Source of the DNA: DATADF01 sp046263155
Lineage (GTDB): Bacteria > Actinomycetota > CADDZG01 > WHSQ01
Assembly (NCBI GenBank): GCA_046263155.1
Contig: JBHELF010000122.1
Coordinates: 1-8,900, forward strand
DNA length: 8,900 nucleotides
Reading direction: 5' to 3'
The notes under the pieces: generated by a model
Told to the model about the DNA's origin: nothing
The model's input: only the letters and a program-made list of their open reading frames with translations
Database searches by the model: none
Shown: positions 1 through 5,391 of the stretch, one piece after another
How positions within the stretch are numbered: the first letter of the stretch is position 1
Layout: every line of letters starts with the position of its first letter
Translations under genes and position numbers: made by a program

Positions 1-92
1 TCGTGGAAGAGGATGACCGTCCAAGAAACAACGAACGTGAGCCGGTGCACGCCGCGGCCCCGCGCACATCGGGCGGAGATGTAACGGAGTGA
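1..92 (+). CDS. C-terminal end of an upstream gene (partial)
   Basis: The frame beginning at base 3 is open from the window edge to a TGA at 90-92. It would encode a polar, charged tail rich in Glu, Arg, Asn, Pro and Ala, ending in residues GGDVTE. The stop overlaps the GTG start of the next gene in a GTGA arrangement, which is typical of co-translated genes and is the main support for this frame. Frame 1 is also open, to a TAA at 82-84, so the choice is not certain. No domain can be recognised in about 29 residues. The tail looks disordered. Confidence 0.42.
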   Translation, partial: VEEDDRPRNNEREPVHAAAPRTSGGDVTE

Positions 93-334
93 CCGGGCCC
101 GGAGCCTCGACCCCCGGCAAGTACGCGCTCTACAGCGCGACAGAGAAGAGCCGCTTCACATGCACGGTGGAATGCTCCTCGTGTCGCGAGGAAACACGGG
201 TTAACTACTTGGAGCTTGCCGCGCTAATGGTGCCGGTGCACTTCCACGTGCCCTTAATCAAGTACCACCACTCGTGGTTCAAGTGCCCCGCATGCGGCCG
301 CCGCACTTGGCTTCGAGTTCACCTGGATCGCTGA
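89..334 (+). CDS. small two-CxxC (zinc-ribbon-like) hypothetical protein
   Basis: An 81-residue protein with two CxxC knuckles, C29-C32 (CSSC) and C66-C69 (CPAC), separated by a hydrophobic stretch (LELAALMVPV) and a His-rich segment (HFHVPLIKYHH). The spacing suits a single four-cysteine metal site, most likely zinc. An extra Cys at 25 and nearby histidines could also take part. The N-terminal motif KYALYSATEKSRF is followed directly by the first knuckle. I know of similar short actinobacterial proteins without an assigned function. The GTG start is favoured by the GTGA overlap with the upstream reading frame and by a GGCGGAG-like ribosome site about 10 nt before it. The gene ends only 4 nt from the end of the convergent minus-strand gene, leaving no room for a separate terminator. 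The zinc binding is inferred. Confidence 0.72.
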   Translation: MTGPGASTPGKYALYSATEKSRFTCTVECSSCREETRVNYLELAALMVPVHFHVPLIKYHHSWFKCPACGRRTWLRVHLDR

Positions 335-338
335 TCGC

Positions 339-686
339 CTAATCGTCTGCCTGAATGACCCAATCCTCGTCAATACAGACCGGGGGTTCGAGGCGGTCAA
401 CCAATCTTCCCTTCCTGTCCCTGGCCACGAGGGCAAGCGTGGTACACGTGGCGGTCCTGTCTGGATCCATTTCTGATGCGGGCAAAAATAAGTCTTGCCG
501 GCTCGTAGGCGCGAACGATGTCAGATATACCTCCTCGCCGTCCGATGTGACCCGATAGACGCGCACGGCCTTGTTGCTCGCATTGCTGACGTGGACGCCA
601 TCACCACTTGTGTCGCATTGAGAGTCCGCTCCCACCAGCATGAGGCTACCGACAATCAATAGCCCAAGGCGCGTTCGCACCGACAT
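339..686 (-). CDS. small exported protein with VHL-beta-like strand pattern
   Basis: A 115-residue protein with a basic start (MSVRTR), a hydrophobic run at residues 7-19 (LGLLIVGSLMLVG) and then a polar mature part, so it is probably secreted or exposed outside the membrane. C24 follows the signal region, but the preceding residues DSQ do not make a proper lipobox, so lipidation is unlikely. C81 and C104 could form a disulfide. From residue 31 the chain reads like a small beta sandwich: VHVSNASNKAV, RVYRVTSDGEE, LTSFAPTSRQ, then TLALVARDRKGRLVDRL. This order of an Asn-turn strand, a D-G turn, a Pro turn and a final D-x-x-G-R strand resembles the VHL beta domain known from bacterial secreted proteins. 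That match is by eye only. The gene lies 30 nt downstream of the minus-strand gene at 717-1088 and is probably co-transcribed with it. No strong ribosome site precedes the ATG. Confidence 0.65.
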   Translation of the reverse strand: MSVRTRLGLLIVGSLMLVGADSQCDTSGDGVHVSNASNKAVRVYRVTSDGEEVYLTSFAPTSRQDLFLPASEMDPDRTATCTTLALVARDRKGRLVDRLEPPVCIDEDWVIQADD

Positions 687-716
687 ATATCGAATTCTGT
701 CACGGAGTGGTAATGG

Positions 717-1088
717 CTACGCAGTTCGTTCCTTCTGCGCGATCGCTACCGCCTCGAAGTTAATCCATAGTTCTGGATCCGCGAGGATCTCGCGTGCCCC
801 GAGCAGGATTCCCTTCAGCTGATCCCAGTAATGAGACGCCGGGCTCCACTCCATGACCATCTCCTCGGCCATCAGCTTGTTCTTCCACAACATGCCGTAG
901 ATCTCGCACCACGTCGCAACCGCGTTTACATAGAACCTCTCGTCGCTGTCCCAGCCGTATTTGTCGAAGAAGTCGGCCCCCAACTTCGATGTCTCGTCTC
1001 GCCAGCAGAACTTCTTGGCTTCCACCGAGGGACCGAAGGTCTGTTCCACCTGCAGCATGAGCGTTACGTCGTCGCGGGTGATGGCCAT
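717..1088 (-). CDS. helical hypothetical protein, DUF4760-like
   Basis: Starting at the ATG whose first base is 1088, this encodes 123 residues (MAITRDDVTL...). The chain is soluble, rich in Trp and aromatic residues and probably all alpha-helical. A WRDETSKLG segment is followed by YVNAVATWCEIYGMLWKNKLM, AEEMVMEW, SHYWDQLKGILLGARE and a C-terminal WINFEAVA helix. This layout of a helix pair, a YW-x-x-LK helix ending in Arg-Glu and then a final acidic helix resembles DUF4760-type proteins, whose function is unknown. I see it as a resemblance, not an identification. An upstream in-frame ATG at 1112 would add eight residues, but the purine-rich AGGAGAAGGGAG at 1093-1104 sits in place for the 1088 start. 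The gene is divergent from the histone-like gene and probably leads a unit with 339-686. Confidence 0.72.
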   Translation of the reverse strand: MAITRDDVTLMLQVEQTFGPSVEAKKFCWRDETSKLGADFFDKYGWDSDERFYVNAVATWCEIYGMLWKNKLMAEEMVMEWSPASHYWDQLKGILLGAREILADPELWINFEAVAIAQKERTA

Positions 1089-1092
1089 GGCG

Positions 1093-1104
1093 CTCCCTTC
1101 TCCT
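1093..1104 (-). promoter_or_regulatory. ribosome binding site deciding the 1088 start
   Basis: The minus strand reads AGGAGAAGGGAG here, 4 nt before the ATG at 1088. It lies inside the coding sequence if translation starts at 1112, so it argues for the shorter protein. Confidence 0.6.
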
Positions 1105-1178
1105 GGGTGCATCGATGGAGCCGAAGCTTTCCGATCGCGCCGGAACGTAACCGGATATCGTTGCGTCCCTCACCTCAC

Positions 1179-1185
1179 AAGGAGG
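1179..1185 (+). promoter_or_regulatory. strong Shine-Dalgarno of the histone-like gene
   Basis: AAGGAGG, complementary to the 16S rRNA 3' end, lies 5 nt before the ATG at 1191. It fixes the start of the Lys/Ala-rich protein there and not at the in-frame ATG at 831. The strength of the site suggests high expression, as expected for an abundant nucleoid protein. Confidence 0.85.
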
Positions 1186-1190
1186 CGCGC

Positions 1191-1685
1191 ATGGCATCCA
1201 GAAGGGCAAAGAAGCAAACCGCCGAAGCCAGAAAGCAGATCAAATCCGCCGCGCAGAGCCTCAGCAAGGCCGGCGGCAAAGCCCTTAAGACGGCGCGTGC
1301 CACGGCAAAGGAAGTCGCTCGCACGCGAGATGCCAAGACCGCCAAGAAGCAAGCGAAGGTCGCCGGCCAGGCGGTTCGCCAGGCGGCGGGGGCGGCCGCG
1401 GTGCTCGTGAAGACGGCCGTAGCGCGCGGACAGAAGAACGCCAAGTCGCTGGGCAAGTCCAAAGAGGTCCAGAGCGCGCGCAAGGCCACGCGCAAGGCCG
1501 CCGACGCGACCAAGAAAGCCGCCAAGACGAGCACGAAGGGCGCCCGCAAGCAGAGCTCCGCGGCACTGAAGAAGGCCCGTGCAACCGGGTCGTCGGCCGC
1601 CAAACGGGCGAAGTCCACGACAAAGAAGGCCGCCTCTACGGCCAAGAGCCAGGCTGCCGCGGGCCGCAAGCGCGTAACCGGCTAG
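1191..1685 (+). CDS. histone H1-like Lys/Ala-rich nucleoid protein
   Basis: A 164-residue protein built almost wholly of Ala, Lys, Arg, Ser, Thr and Gln. By hand count it has about 32 Lys and 15 Arg against only about five acidic residues, so it is strongly basic. AKK, KKA, RKA and TKKAA units repeat along the chain. The middle, around residues 57-80, is an Ala/Val-rich low-charge stretch (AGAAAVLV) that may form a helix. No globular winged-helix or HU domain precedes the repeats, so it resembles a free H1 C-terminal tail like bacterial H1-like proteins and the tails of actinobacterial HU. DNA binding and compaction are inferred from composition. Homology search would be low-complexity and unreliable. 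The frame stays open upstream to 831, but that part is antisense to the 717-1088 gene and is rejected. Confidence 0.82.
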   Translation: MASRRAKKQTAEARKQIKSAAQSLSKAGGKALKTARATAKEVARTRDAKTAKKQAKVAGQAVRQAAGAAAVLVKTAVARGQKNAKSLGKSKEVQSARKATRKAADATKKAAKTSTKGARKQSSAALKKARATGSSAAKRAKSTTKKAASTAKSQAAAGRKRVTG

Positions 1686-1698
1686 ATACCCCCAGGTT

Positions 1699-1721
1699 CT
1701 GCCCTGGAGTGGCACAGGCAG
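1699..1721 (+). terminator. weak hairpin after the histone-like gene
   Basis: CTGCCCTG at 1699-1706 pairs with CAGGCAG at 1715-1721, giving seven pairs with one bulged C and an 8-nt loop, 13 nt after the stop codon. No T-run follows, so it would be a terminator only in the loose sense used for high-GC bacteria. An alternative overlapping stem is CCAGG (1692-1696) with CCTGG (1703-1707). Confidence 0.3.
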
Positions 1722-1793
1722 GGATTGCAACAAGAACGCGAAATCTGTCGTTAATCTAGGTAGACCATTTCCTTCCAGAAGCGGGGGAGCCTT
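1722..1793 (+). promoter_or_regulatory. probable promoter region of the patatin-gdh-dodecin-MBL-hutI unit
   Basis: This is the only sizeable gap before the five-gene plus-strand run, and it is clearly more AT-rich than its surroundings (1725-1775). TTGCAA at 1725-1730 and TAATCT at 1752-1757 look like -35 and -10 boxes, but their 21-nt spacing is too long for a standard promoter, so the exact site is open. A GGGGGAG purine run lies just ahead of the GTG at 1794 and can serve as ribosome site. Confidence 0.35.
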
Positions 1794-2768
1794 GTGAGAG
1801 GTCTGGGCAGTCGCGGCGCGGCCACCCGCCGAAGCGGGGGCACGCCGCTTCAGCAGCCTTCACGCGCGCAGTGGCTGCGCCTTCTCGCGCTGCGCCGGCG
1901 GGACCGCGTCGGTTTCGTCTTCTCCGGCGGTGGCCCCCTTGGAGCCTTGCAGGTGGGCGCGGCACGCGCCCTTTTCGAATACGGGATCACTCCACACCTC
2001 GCCGTGGGCACGTCGGTGGGGGCGTTAAACGCCAGTTTCATCGCGTTCGATCCCAGCCTCGAGGGTTTAGACAAGCTCGAACGGGTGTGGAGAGATCTGA
2101 AGTCGACCGACCTTTTTCCCGGCGGCAGGTTCTCCGTGCCCTGGGCACGGATGCTCCGTCACGGCAATGGTGTGTACGACAACGCGGGCATTCGGACGAT
2201 CGTCGGCACGGGTCTTCCGGATAAGCGCATCGAGGACGCTGCAATTCCCCTGGGTATCGTCGCGACCGATCTCGAAACCGGCCAGGAACGTGTCTTTGCC
2301 GAGGGACCCATCGCAGAACCTCTCCTGGCGTCCTCGGCAATGCCCGGTGTCTTTCCCCCCGTGCAGATCGACGGTCGCTCTTACATCGATGGCGGAGTTG
2401 CCAACAACGTCCCGATCTCGCCGGCGGTGGGCTTGGGGGCGACGACCATCTACGTCCTGGACACAACCGCCTCAGCGACGCAGCGCAGGCCACTCAACAG
2501 GCCGCTGGATTACCTACTTCACGCGTTCTCACTCGCTCGCTCGCAGCGGCTGGCGGTCGATCACGCACTGTATGGGGAACGCGTGCGGCTGATCGTTCTT
2601 CCTACCGCCGAGATGGACTTCTTTGTCCCCTTCGCGTCGATGGAGCACACCGACAGGCTTATCGGATTGGGCTACAGGGCCACCGCCAGCTTCCTCGAAG
2701 CGCGCGGTGACCACTCGACGGAGCCGCGCGTCGTGGAGGGCATAGAAGTCATAGCGCCTGCGAAGTAA
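1794..2768 (+). CDS. patatin-like phospholipase / lipid acyl hydrolase
   Basis: A 324-residue patatin-fold serine hydrolase. The oxyanion-hole glycine loop is SGGGPLGALQ at about residues 44-53, the nucleophile elbow is GTSVG with Ser74, and the catalytic Asp199 lies in YIDGG. Together these give the Ser-Asp dyad expected to cleave acyl esters of membrane or storage lipids. The true substrate cannot be read from sequence. The first 37 or so residues are basic and low in complexity, without a hydrophobic signal peptide, so a cytoplasmic or membrane-surface site is likely. Residues after about 240 form a helical tail common in bacterial RssA/YlbK-type patatins. The GTG start at 1794 follows a purine-rich ribosome site. 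The next gene begins 10 nt after the stop, suggesting co-transcription with glutamate dehydrogenase, although no metabolic link between them is obvious. Confidence 0.9.
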   Translation: MRGLGSRGAATRRSGGTPLQQPSRAQWLRLLALRRRDRVGFVFSGGGPLGALQVGAARALFEYGITPHLAVGTSVGALNASFIAFDPSLEGLDKLERVWRDLKSTDLFPGGRFSVPWARMLRHGNGVYDNAGIRTIVGTGLPDKRIEDAAIPLGIVATDLETGQERVFAEGPIAEPLLASSAMPGVFPPVQIDGRSYIDGGVANNVPISPAVGLGATTIYVLDTTASATQRRPLNRPLDYLLHAFSLARSQRLAVDHALYGERVRLIVLPTAEMDFFVPFASMEHTDRLIGLGYRATASFLEARGDHSTEPRVVEGIEVIAPAK

Positions 2769-2778
2769 GCTGAACGGA

Positions 2779-4113
2779 GTGGGCACTACCAAAGAAAAAC
2801 TCTCTGAGGACCAAGCGCGCGCCGACGCCGCCACCGACGAGGTAACACCGCCCGCCGTACCCGAGGAGCCCTCGGATGACATGACGCCCTTCGAGGCCGC
2901 CACCTTCTTCTTCAACCAGGCGGCTCGGCGGGTGAAGCTACGCGAGGGGATGCGGGAAGTACTGGCGACCCCGTATCGCGAGCTTGCCGTCCAGATTCCC
3001 GTGAAGATGGACGACGGCCGCATGGTCGTCTACCGCGGGTATCGCATCCAGCACAACGGCGCGCGGGGGCCCTACAAGGGCGGGATTCGCTATCACGAGT
3101 CCGCCGACCTCGACGAGGTGCGTGCACTAGCGGCGTTGATGACGTGGAAGAACGCGCTGATAGACGTCCCCTTCGGTGGTGCCAAGGGAGGCGTTCAGTG
3201 TGAGCCCAGGCTGCTCTCGCAATCGGAGCTCGAACGCCTGACGCGGCGTTTCACTCAGATGATCGCCTACGTGATCGGCGTAAACCGCGATATTCCGGCG
3301 CCGGACATGGGAACGAACGCGCAAACCATGGCCTGGATGATGGACTCGTACGGCTCGCGCTTCGGCTACACGCCGGGAATCGTTACGGGCAAGCCGGTTG
3401 AGCTCGGGGGATCGCCCGGACGCGAAGAGGCGACGGGACGCGGCGTGGTCATCTGCGCGCGCGAATCGGCCAAACGCAAGGGGCTGCAGTTTCGCGACGC
3501 GACGATTGCCATTCAAGGTTTCGGAAACGTGGGGTACTGGACGGCCGTCCTCGCGGCCGAGCAGGGAGCCAAGATCGTCGCGGTCTCCGATGTCGCAGGC
3601 GGGACTTACAACCCAAACGGTCTCGACCTCGACAAGGTCGCGGCTCATCAGAAGGAGGCCCTCTCGGTCACGACCTATCCCGAGGGCGACAAGGTCTCCA
3701 ACGAGGAGTTGCTCGAGGTCGAGTGCGACATTCTGATCCCCGCCGCGATCGATGGAGTCATCACCGGTGACAACGCGGATCGGCTCAAGACGAAAATGGT
3801 CGTCGAAGCGGCGAACGGGCCGATTACACCGTCGGCCGACCGGATGTTGCAGGATCGGGGGATCCCGATCGTCCCCGACATCCTCGCCAACGCCGGCGGG
3901 GTGGCCGTCTCTTATCTCGAATGGGTTCAGAACATCCAGCAATTCCGCTGGGAACTGGAAAACGTGAACTTCGATCTCAAGAAGCGGATGACTCGCGCCA
4001 CCGGAGCCGTATTTAGTCGGGCCGAGGCCGAGGGCACCACCTTGCGTGAAGCCGCGTTCGACATTGCCGTGGAACGAGTGGCGCGCGCTGCCGAGTTACG
4101 CGGTTACGCGTAA
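2779..4113 (+). CDS. gdhA: glutamate dehydrogenase (Glu/Leu/Phe/Val dehydrogenase family)
   Basis: A 444-residue dehydrogenase that reversibly deaminates glutamate to 2-oxoglutarate and ammonia. The N-terminal substrate domain carries the family's lysines in GPYKGG (K100), TWKNA (K124) and the catalytic PFGGAKGG (K136), plus PAPDMGT with Asp176. The Rossmann domain has GFGNVG at 247-252 and an acidic residue, Asp271, after the second strand, which favours NAD over NADP. Near the end, NAGGVAVSYLEW is typical of glutamate rather than leucine or valine dehydrogenases. Length from about residue 35 fits the roughly 410-420-residue hexameric class, leaving an acidic, probably disordered extension of 34 residues. 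An in-frame ATG at 2881 is an alternative start, and the ribosome site for the GTG at 2779 is poor (CGGA directly before it). The gene may serve the histidine pathway encoded downstream, which yields glutamate. Confidence 0.93.
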   Translation: MGTTKEKLSEDQARADAATDEVTPPAVPEEPSDDMTPFEAATFFFNQAARRVKLREGMREVLATPYRELAVQIPVKMDDGRMVVYRGYRIQHNGARGPYKGGIRYHESADLDEVRALAALMTWKNALIDVPFGGAKGGVQCEPRLLSQSELERLTRRFTQMIAYVIGVNRDIPAPDMGTNAQTMAWMMDSYGSRFGYTPGIVTGKPVELGGSPGREEATGRGVVICARESAKRKGLQFRDATIAIQGFGNVGYWTAVLAAEQGAKIVAVSDVAGGTYNPNGLDLDKVAAHQKEALSVTTYPEGDKVSNEELLEVECDILIPAAIDGVITGDNADRLKTKMVVEAANGPITPSADRMLQDRGIPIVPDILANAGGVAVSYLEWVQNIQQFRWELENVNFDLKKRMTRATGAVFSRAEAEGTTLREAAFDIAVERVARAAELRGYA

Positions 4114-4139
4114 TCCATAGGATTGCGGCCCCCGAGTCG

Positions 4140-4146
4140 AAGGGAG
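4140..4146 (+). promoter_or_regulatory. ribosome binding site of the dodecin gene
   Basis: AAGGGAG lies 4 nt before the ATG at 4151 and supports that start. The 37-nt gap after glutamate dehydrogenase holds nothing else that I can see, so read-through from the upstream gene is likely. Confidence 0.65.
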
Positions 4147-4150
4147 CCTC

Positions 4151-4360
4151 ATGAGCGTTGAGAAGTCCATCGACCTCACCGCGACCGGTGCGACGATCGA
4201 AGAAGCGGTGGCGAGCGCCATCCACCGGGCAAGCCTCACGCTTCAAGGCTTGACCTCCTTCGAGATCGAACGAATCGAGGGCACCGCCGAGGGCGGCGAG
4301 GTCAACTACAAGGTGCTCGTGCGCGTCTCTTTCATCATCAAAGAGCAGGTACACGAATAA
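4151..4360 (+). CDS. dodecin-family protein with altered flavin site
   Basis: A 69-residue protein with the dodecin strand-helix-strand-strand layout. A first strand (KSIDLTAT) is followed by a helix that starts at TIEEAV and runs through ASAIHRASLTL. Next come the strand FEIERIEG and the last strand VNYKVLVRVSFII. Dodecins assemble as hollow 12-mers that store or buffer flavins in the cytoplasm. In well-studied members a Trp in the WFEV motif stacks on the flavin, and a Gln in the YQV motif contacts it. Here the matching positions are Ser36 (LTSFEI) and Lys54 (NYKV). Fold and length fit the family well, but flavin binding of the usual kind is doubtful. The gene may bind another ligand or be a structural relative. 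It lies between glutamate dehydrogenase and the MBL hydrolase, 8 nt from the latter. Confidence 0.88.
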   Translation: MSVEKSIDLTATGATIEEAVASAIHRASLTLQGLTSFEIERIEGTAEGGEVNYKVLVRVSFIIKEQVHE

Positions 4361-4368
4361 AAGACGTC

Positions 4369-5391
4369 GTGGAGCACCGCCGACGCGAACCCGCGCCGGG
4401 CGTGTTCCGGCTGATCCTTCCGTTGCCTTTCCCGGAGCTGCGGCGCGTGAACGCCTATCTTCTGGCGGATTCGGACGGCCCCACCCTTATCGACTGTGGC
4501 ATCCACAATCCCGACGCCGACCGCGAGCACGGTTGGCTGGATCTGGTGGAGGCCCTCGCCGCCTGTGACGCCGACGTCCAACAGATAAAGCGTCTCGTCG
4601 TAACCCACACCCACATCGATCACTACGGCTTGGCCGCGCGCATCGTCTCCGAGACGGGGTGTGACCTGTGGATGCATGGCGACTCGAGCCTCGACCTCGA
4701 CATCTATCGCGCCCCCGAAGACGCCGCGCGGCGTGTAGCCGACATGCTGGCCGACCACGGCGTTCAGGGTGAAGAGCTAAAGGAGTTGACCGCGTTCGAG
4801 GACTGGCGACCCTTCATCTCGGGGGTCGTCGAGGCGACGAGGCCGCTGGCGGGCGGCGAGACCTTCGTTGTCGGGGATAGGGAGTGGTCGATCTTGGCGA
4901 CCCCGGGTCACTCCCGCTCTCATATCTGCGTGTGGTCGCCAAGTGACGGCCTACTCGCCTCCGGCGACCACCTCCTTCCCACGATCACGCCGCACATCGA
5001 TTTCGTGCGCGGTGGGGAAGCGGATCCGCTGGGCGATTTTCTGGCATCCCTCGAAAAGGTCGAGGACCTCGATGCGCAACTCGTGCTGCCGGGACACGGC
5101 CATCCCTTTGATGAGGGGGCCGAGCGAGCGCGTATCGTCGCTCGCCATCACGACCGCCGCCTGGGGGCGATCCTTCAAGTGATTCGACATGAGCCCCGAA
5201 CGGCGACGCAGATCACCGATGAGATCTTCGGGACGACGCTCTTACATTTCGAACGTCGTCTCGCACTGGGGGAGGCTCTGGCACACCTCGTCTATCTCCG
5301 CCGCCGCGGCGAGATCGAGCGCGAGGAGCGTGACGGCACCTTCGTCTATAAGAAGGTCCGACGTCCCCGCCCGGAGGAGGACGACGAGTGA
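4369..5391 (+). CDS. MBL-fold metallo-hydrolase with C-terminal winged-helix-like tail
   Basis: A 340-residue metallo-beta-lactamase-fold hydrolase. The metal-binding signature is THTHIDH, giving His80, His82, Asp84 and His85. Further ligands are His181 in TPGHS, Asp200 in SGDHLL and His243 in PGHGHP, so a two-metal (usually zinc) centre looks complete. Residues from about 255 onward form a helical, basic tail (RTATQITDEIF, then a two-strand wing near RRGEIERE and GTFVYKK) like the winged-helix tail of LACTB2-type proteins. That tail points to an endoribonuclease-like or thioester/lactone hydrolase. The family is too broad to name the substrate. GTG at 4369 is the start by position, but no clear ribosome site precedes it, and coupling to the dodecin stop 8 nt upstream is likely. 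The TGA overlaps the hutI start by 4 nt, which ties it to histidine catabolism by context only. Confidence 0.9.
   Translation: MEHRRREPAPGVFRLILPLPFPELRRVNAYLLADSDGPTLIDCGIHNPDADREHGWLDLVEALAACDADVQQIKRLVVTHTHIDHYGLAARIVSETGCDLWMHGDSSLDLDIYRAPEDAARRVADMLADHGVQGEELKELTAFEDWRPFISGVVEATRPLAGGETFVVGDREWSILATPGHSRSHICVWSPSDGLLASGDHLLPTITPHIDFVRGGEADPLGDFLASLEKVEDLDAQLVLPGHGHPFDEGAERARIVARHHDRRLGAILQVIRHEPRTATQITDEIFGTTLLHFERRLALGEALAHLVYLRRRGEIEREERDGTFVYKKVRRPRPEEDDE
5373..5380 (+). promoter_or_regulatory. ribosome binding site of hutI inside the MBL gene
   Basis: GGAGGAGG lies 7 nt before the GTG at 5388, within the last codons of the MBL gene. It supports the GTGA overlap start of hutI. Confidence 0.75.

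Larger units (their letters stand above)
1089..1190. promoter_or_regulatory. divergent intergenic spacer (two outward promoters expected)
   Basis: This 102-bp spacer separates two divergently oriented genes, so promoters for both directions are expected here. I cannot place convincing -35 and -10 boxes. A GGAAC at 1142-1146 recalls ECF sigma-factor -35 elements, but no downstream element sits at a normal distance with good sequence. The call rests on gene orientation only. Confidence 0.4.

Noticed and set aside
360..558. Plus-strand reading frame across the exported-protein gene
   Set aside because: Ser/Arg-rich translation with no motif. The minus strand has a signal-like N terminus and an ordered strand pattern.
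339..686. Lipoprotein with lipidated Cys24
   Set aside because: The residues before Cys24 are Asp-Ser-Gln. A lipobox needs a small residue directly before the Cys and a Leu-like residue at -3.
1142..1162. ECF-type promoter GGAAC...CGTT before the histone-like gene, with a similar AGAAC...CGTT at 1733-1752
   Set aside because: The spacings (12 and 11 nt) are too short for the usual 16-18 nt of ECF promoters, and the two sites do not match each other in spacing.
831..1190. In-frame upstream extension of the histone-like protein by 120 residues
   Set aside because: It runs antisense to the 717-1088 gene, has different composition from the Lys/Ala repeats, and a perfect Shine-Dalgarno precedes the ATG at 1191.
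1170..1733. Long Leu/Ala/Gly-rich minus-strand reading frames opposite the histone-like gene, looking membrane-like
   Set aside because: They mirror the Lys/Ala codon repeats of the real gene. Hydrophobic content is a by-product of AAG/GCC codons read in reverse.
3127..3942. 271-residue minus-strand reading frame inside glutamate dehydrogenase
   Set aside because: It is a shadow frame common in high-GC genes. The plus strand carries all the dehydrogenase motifs and the minus frame shows none.
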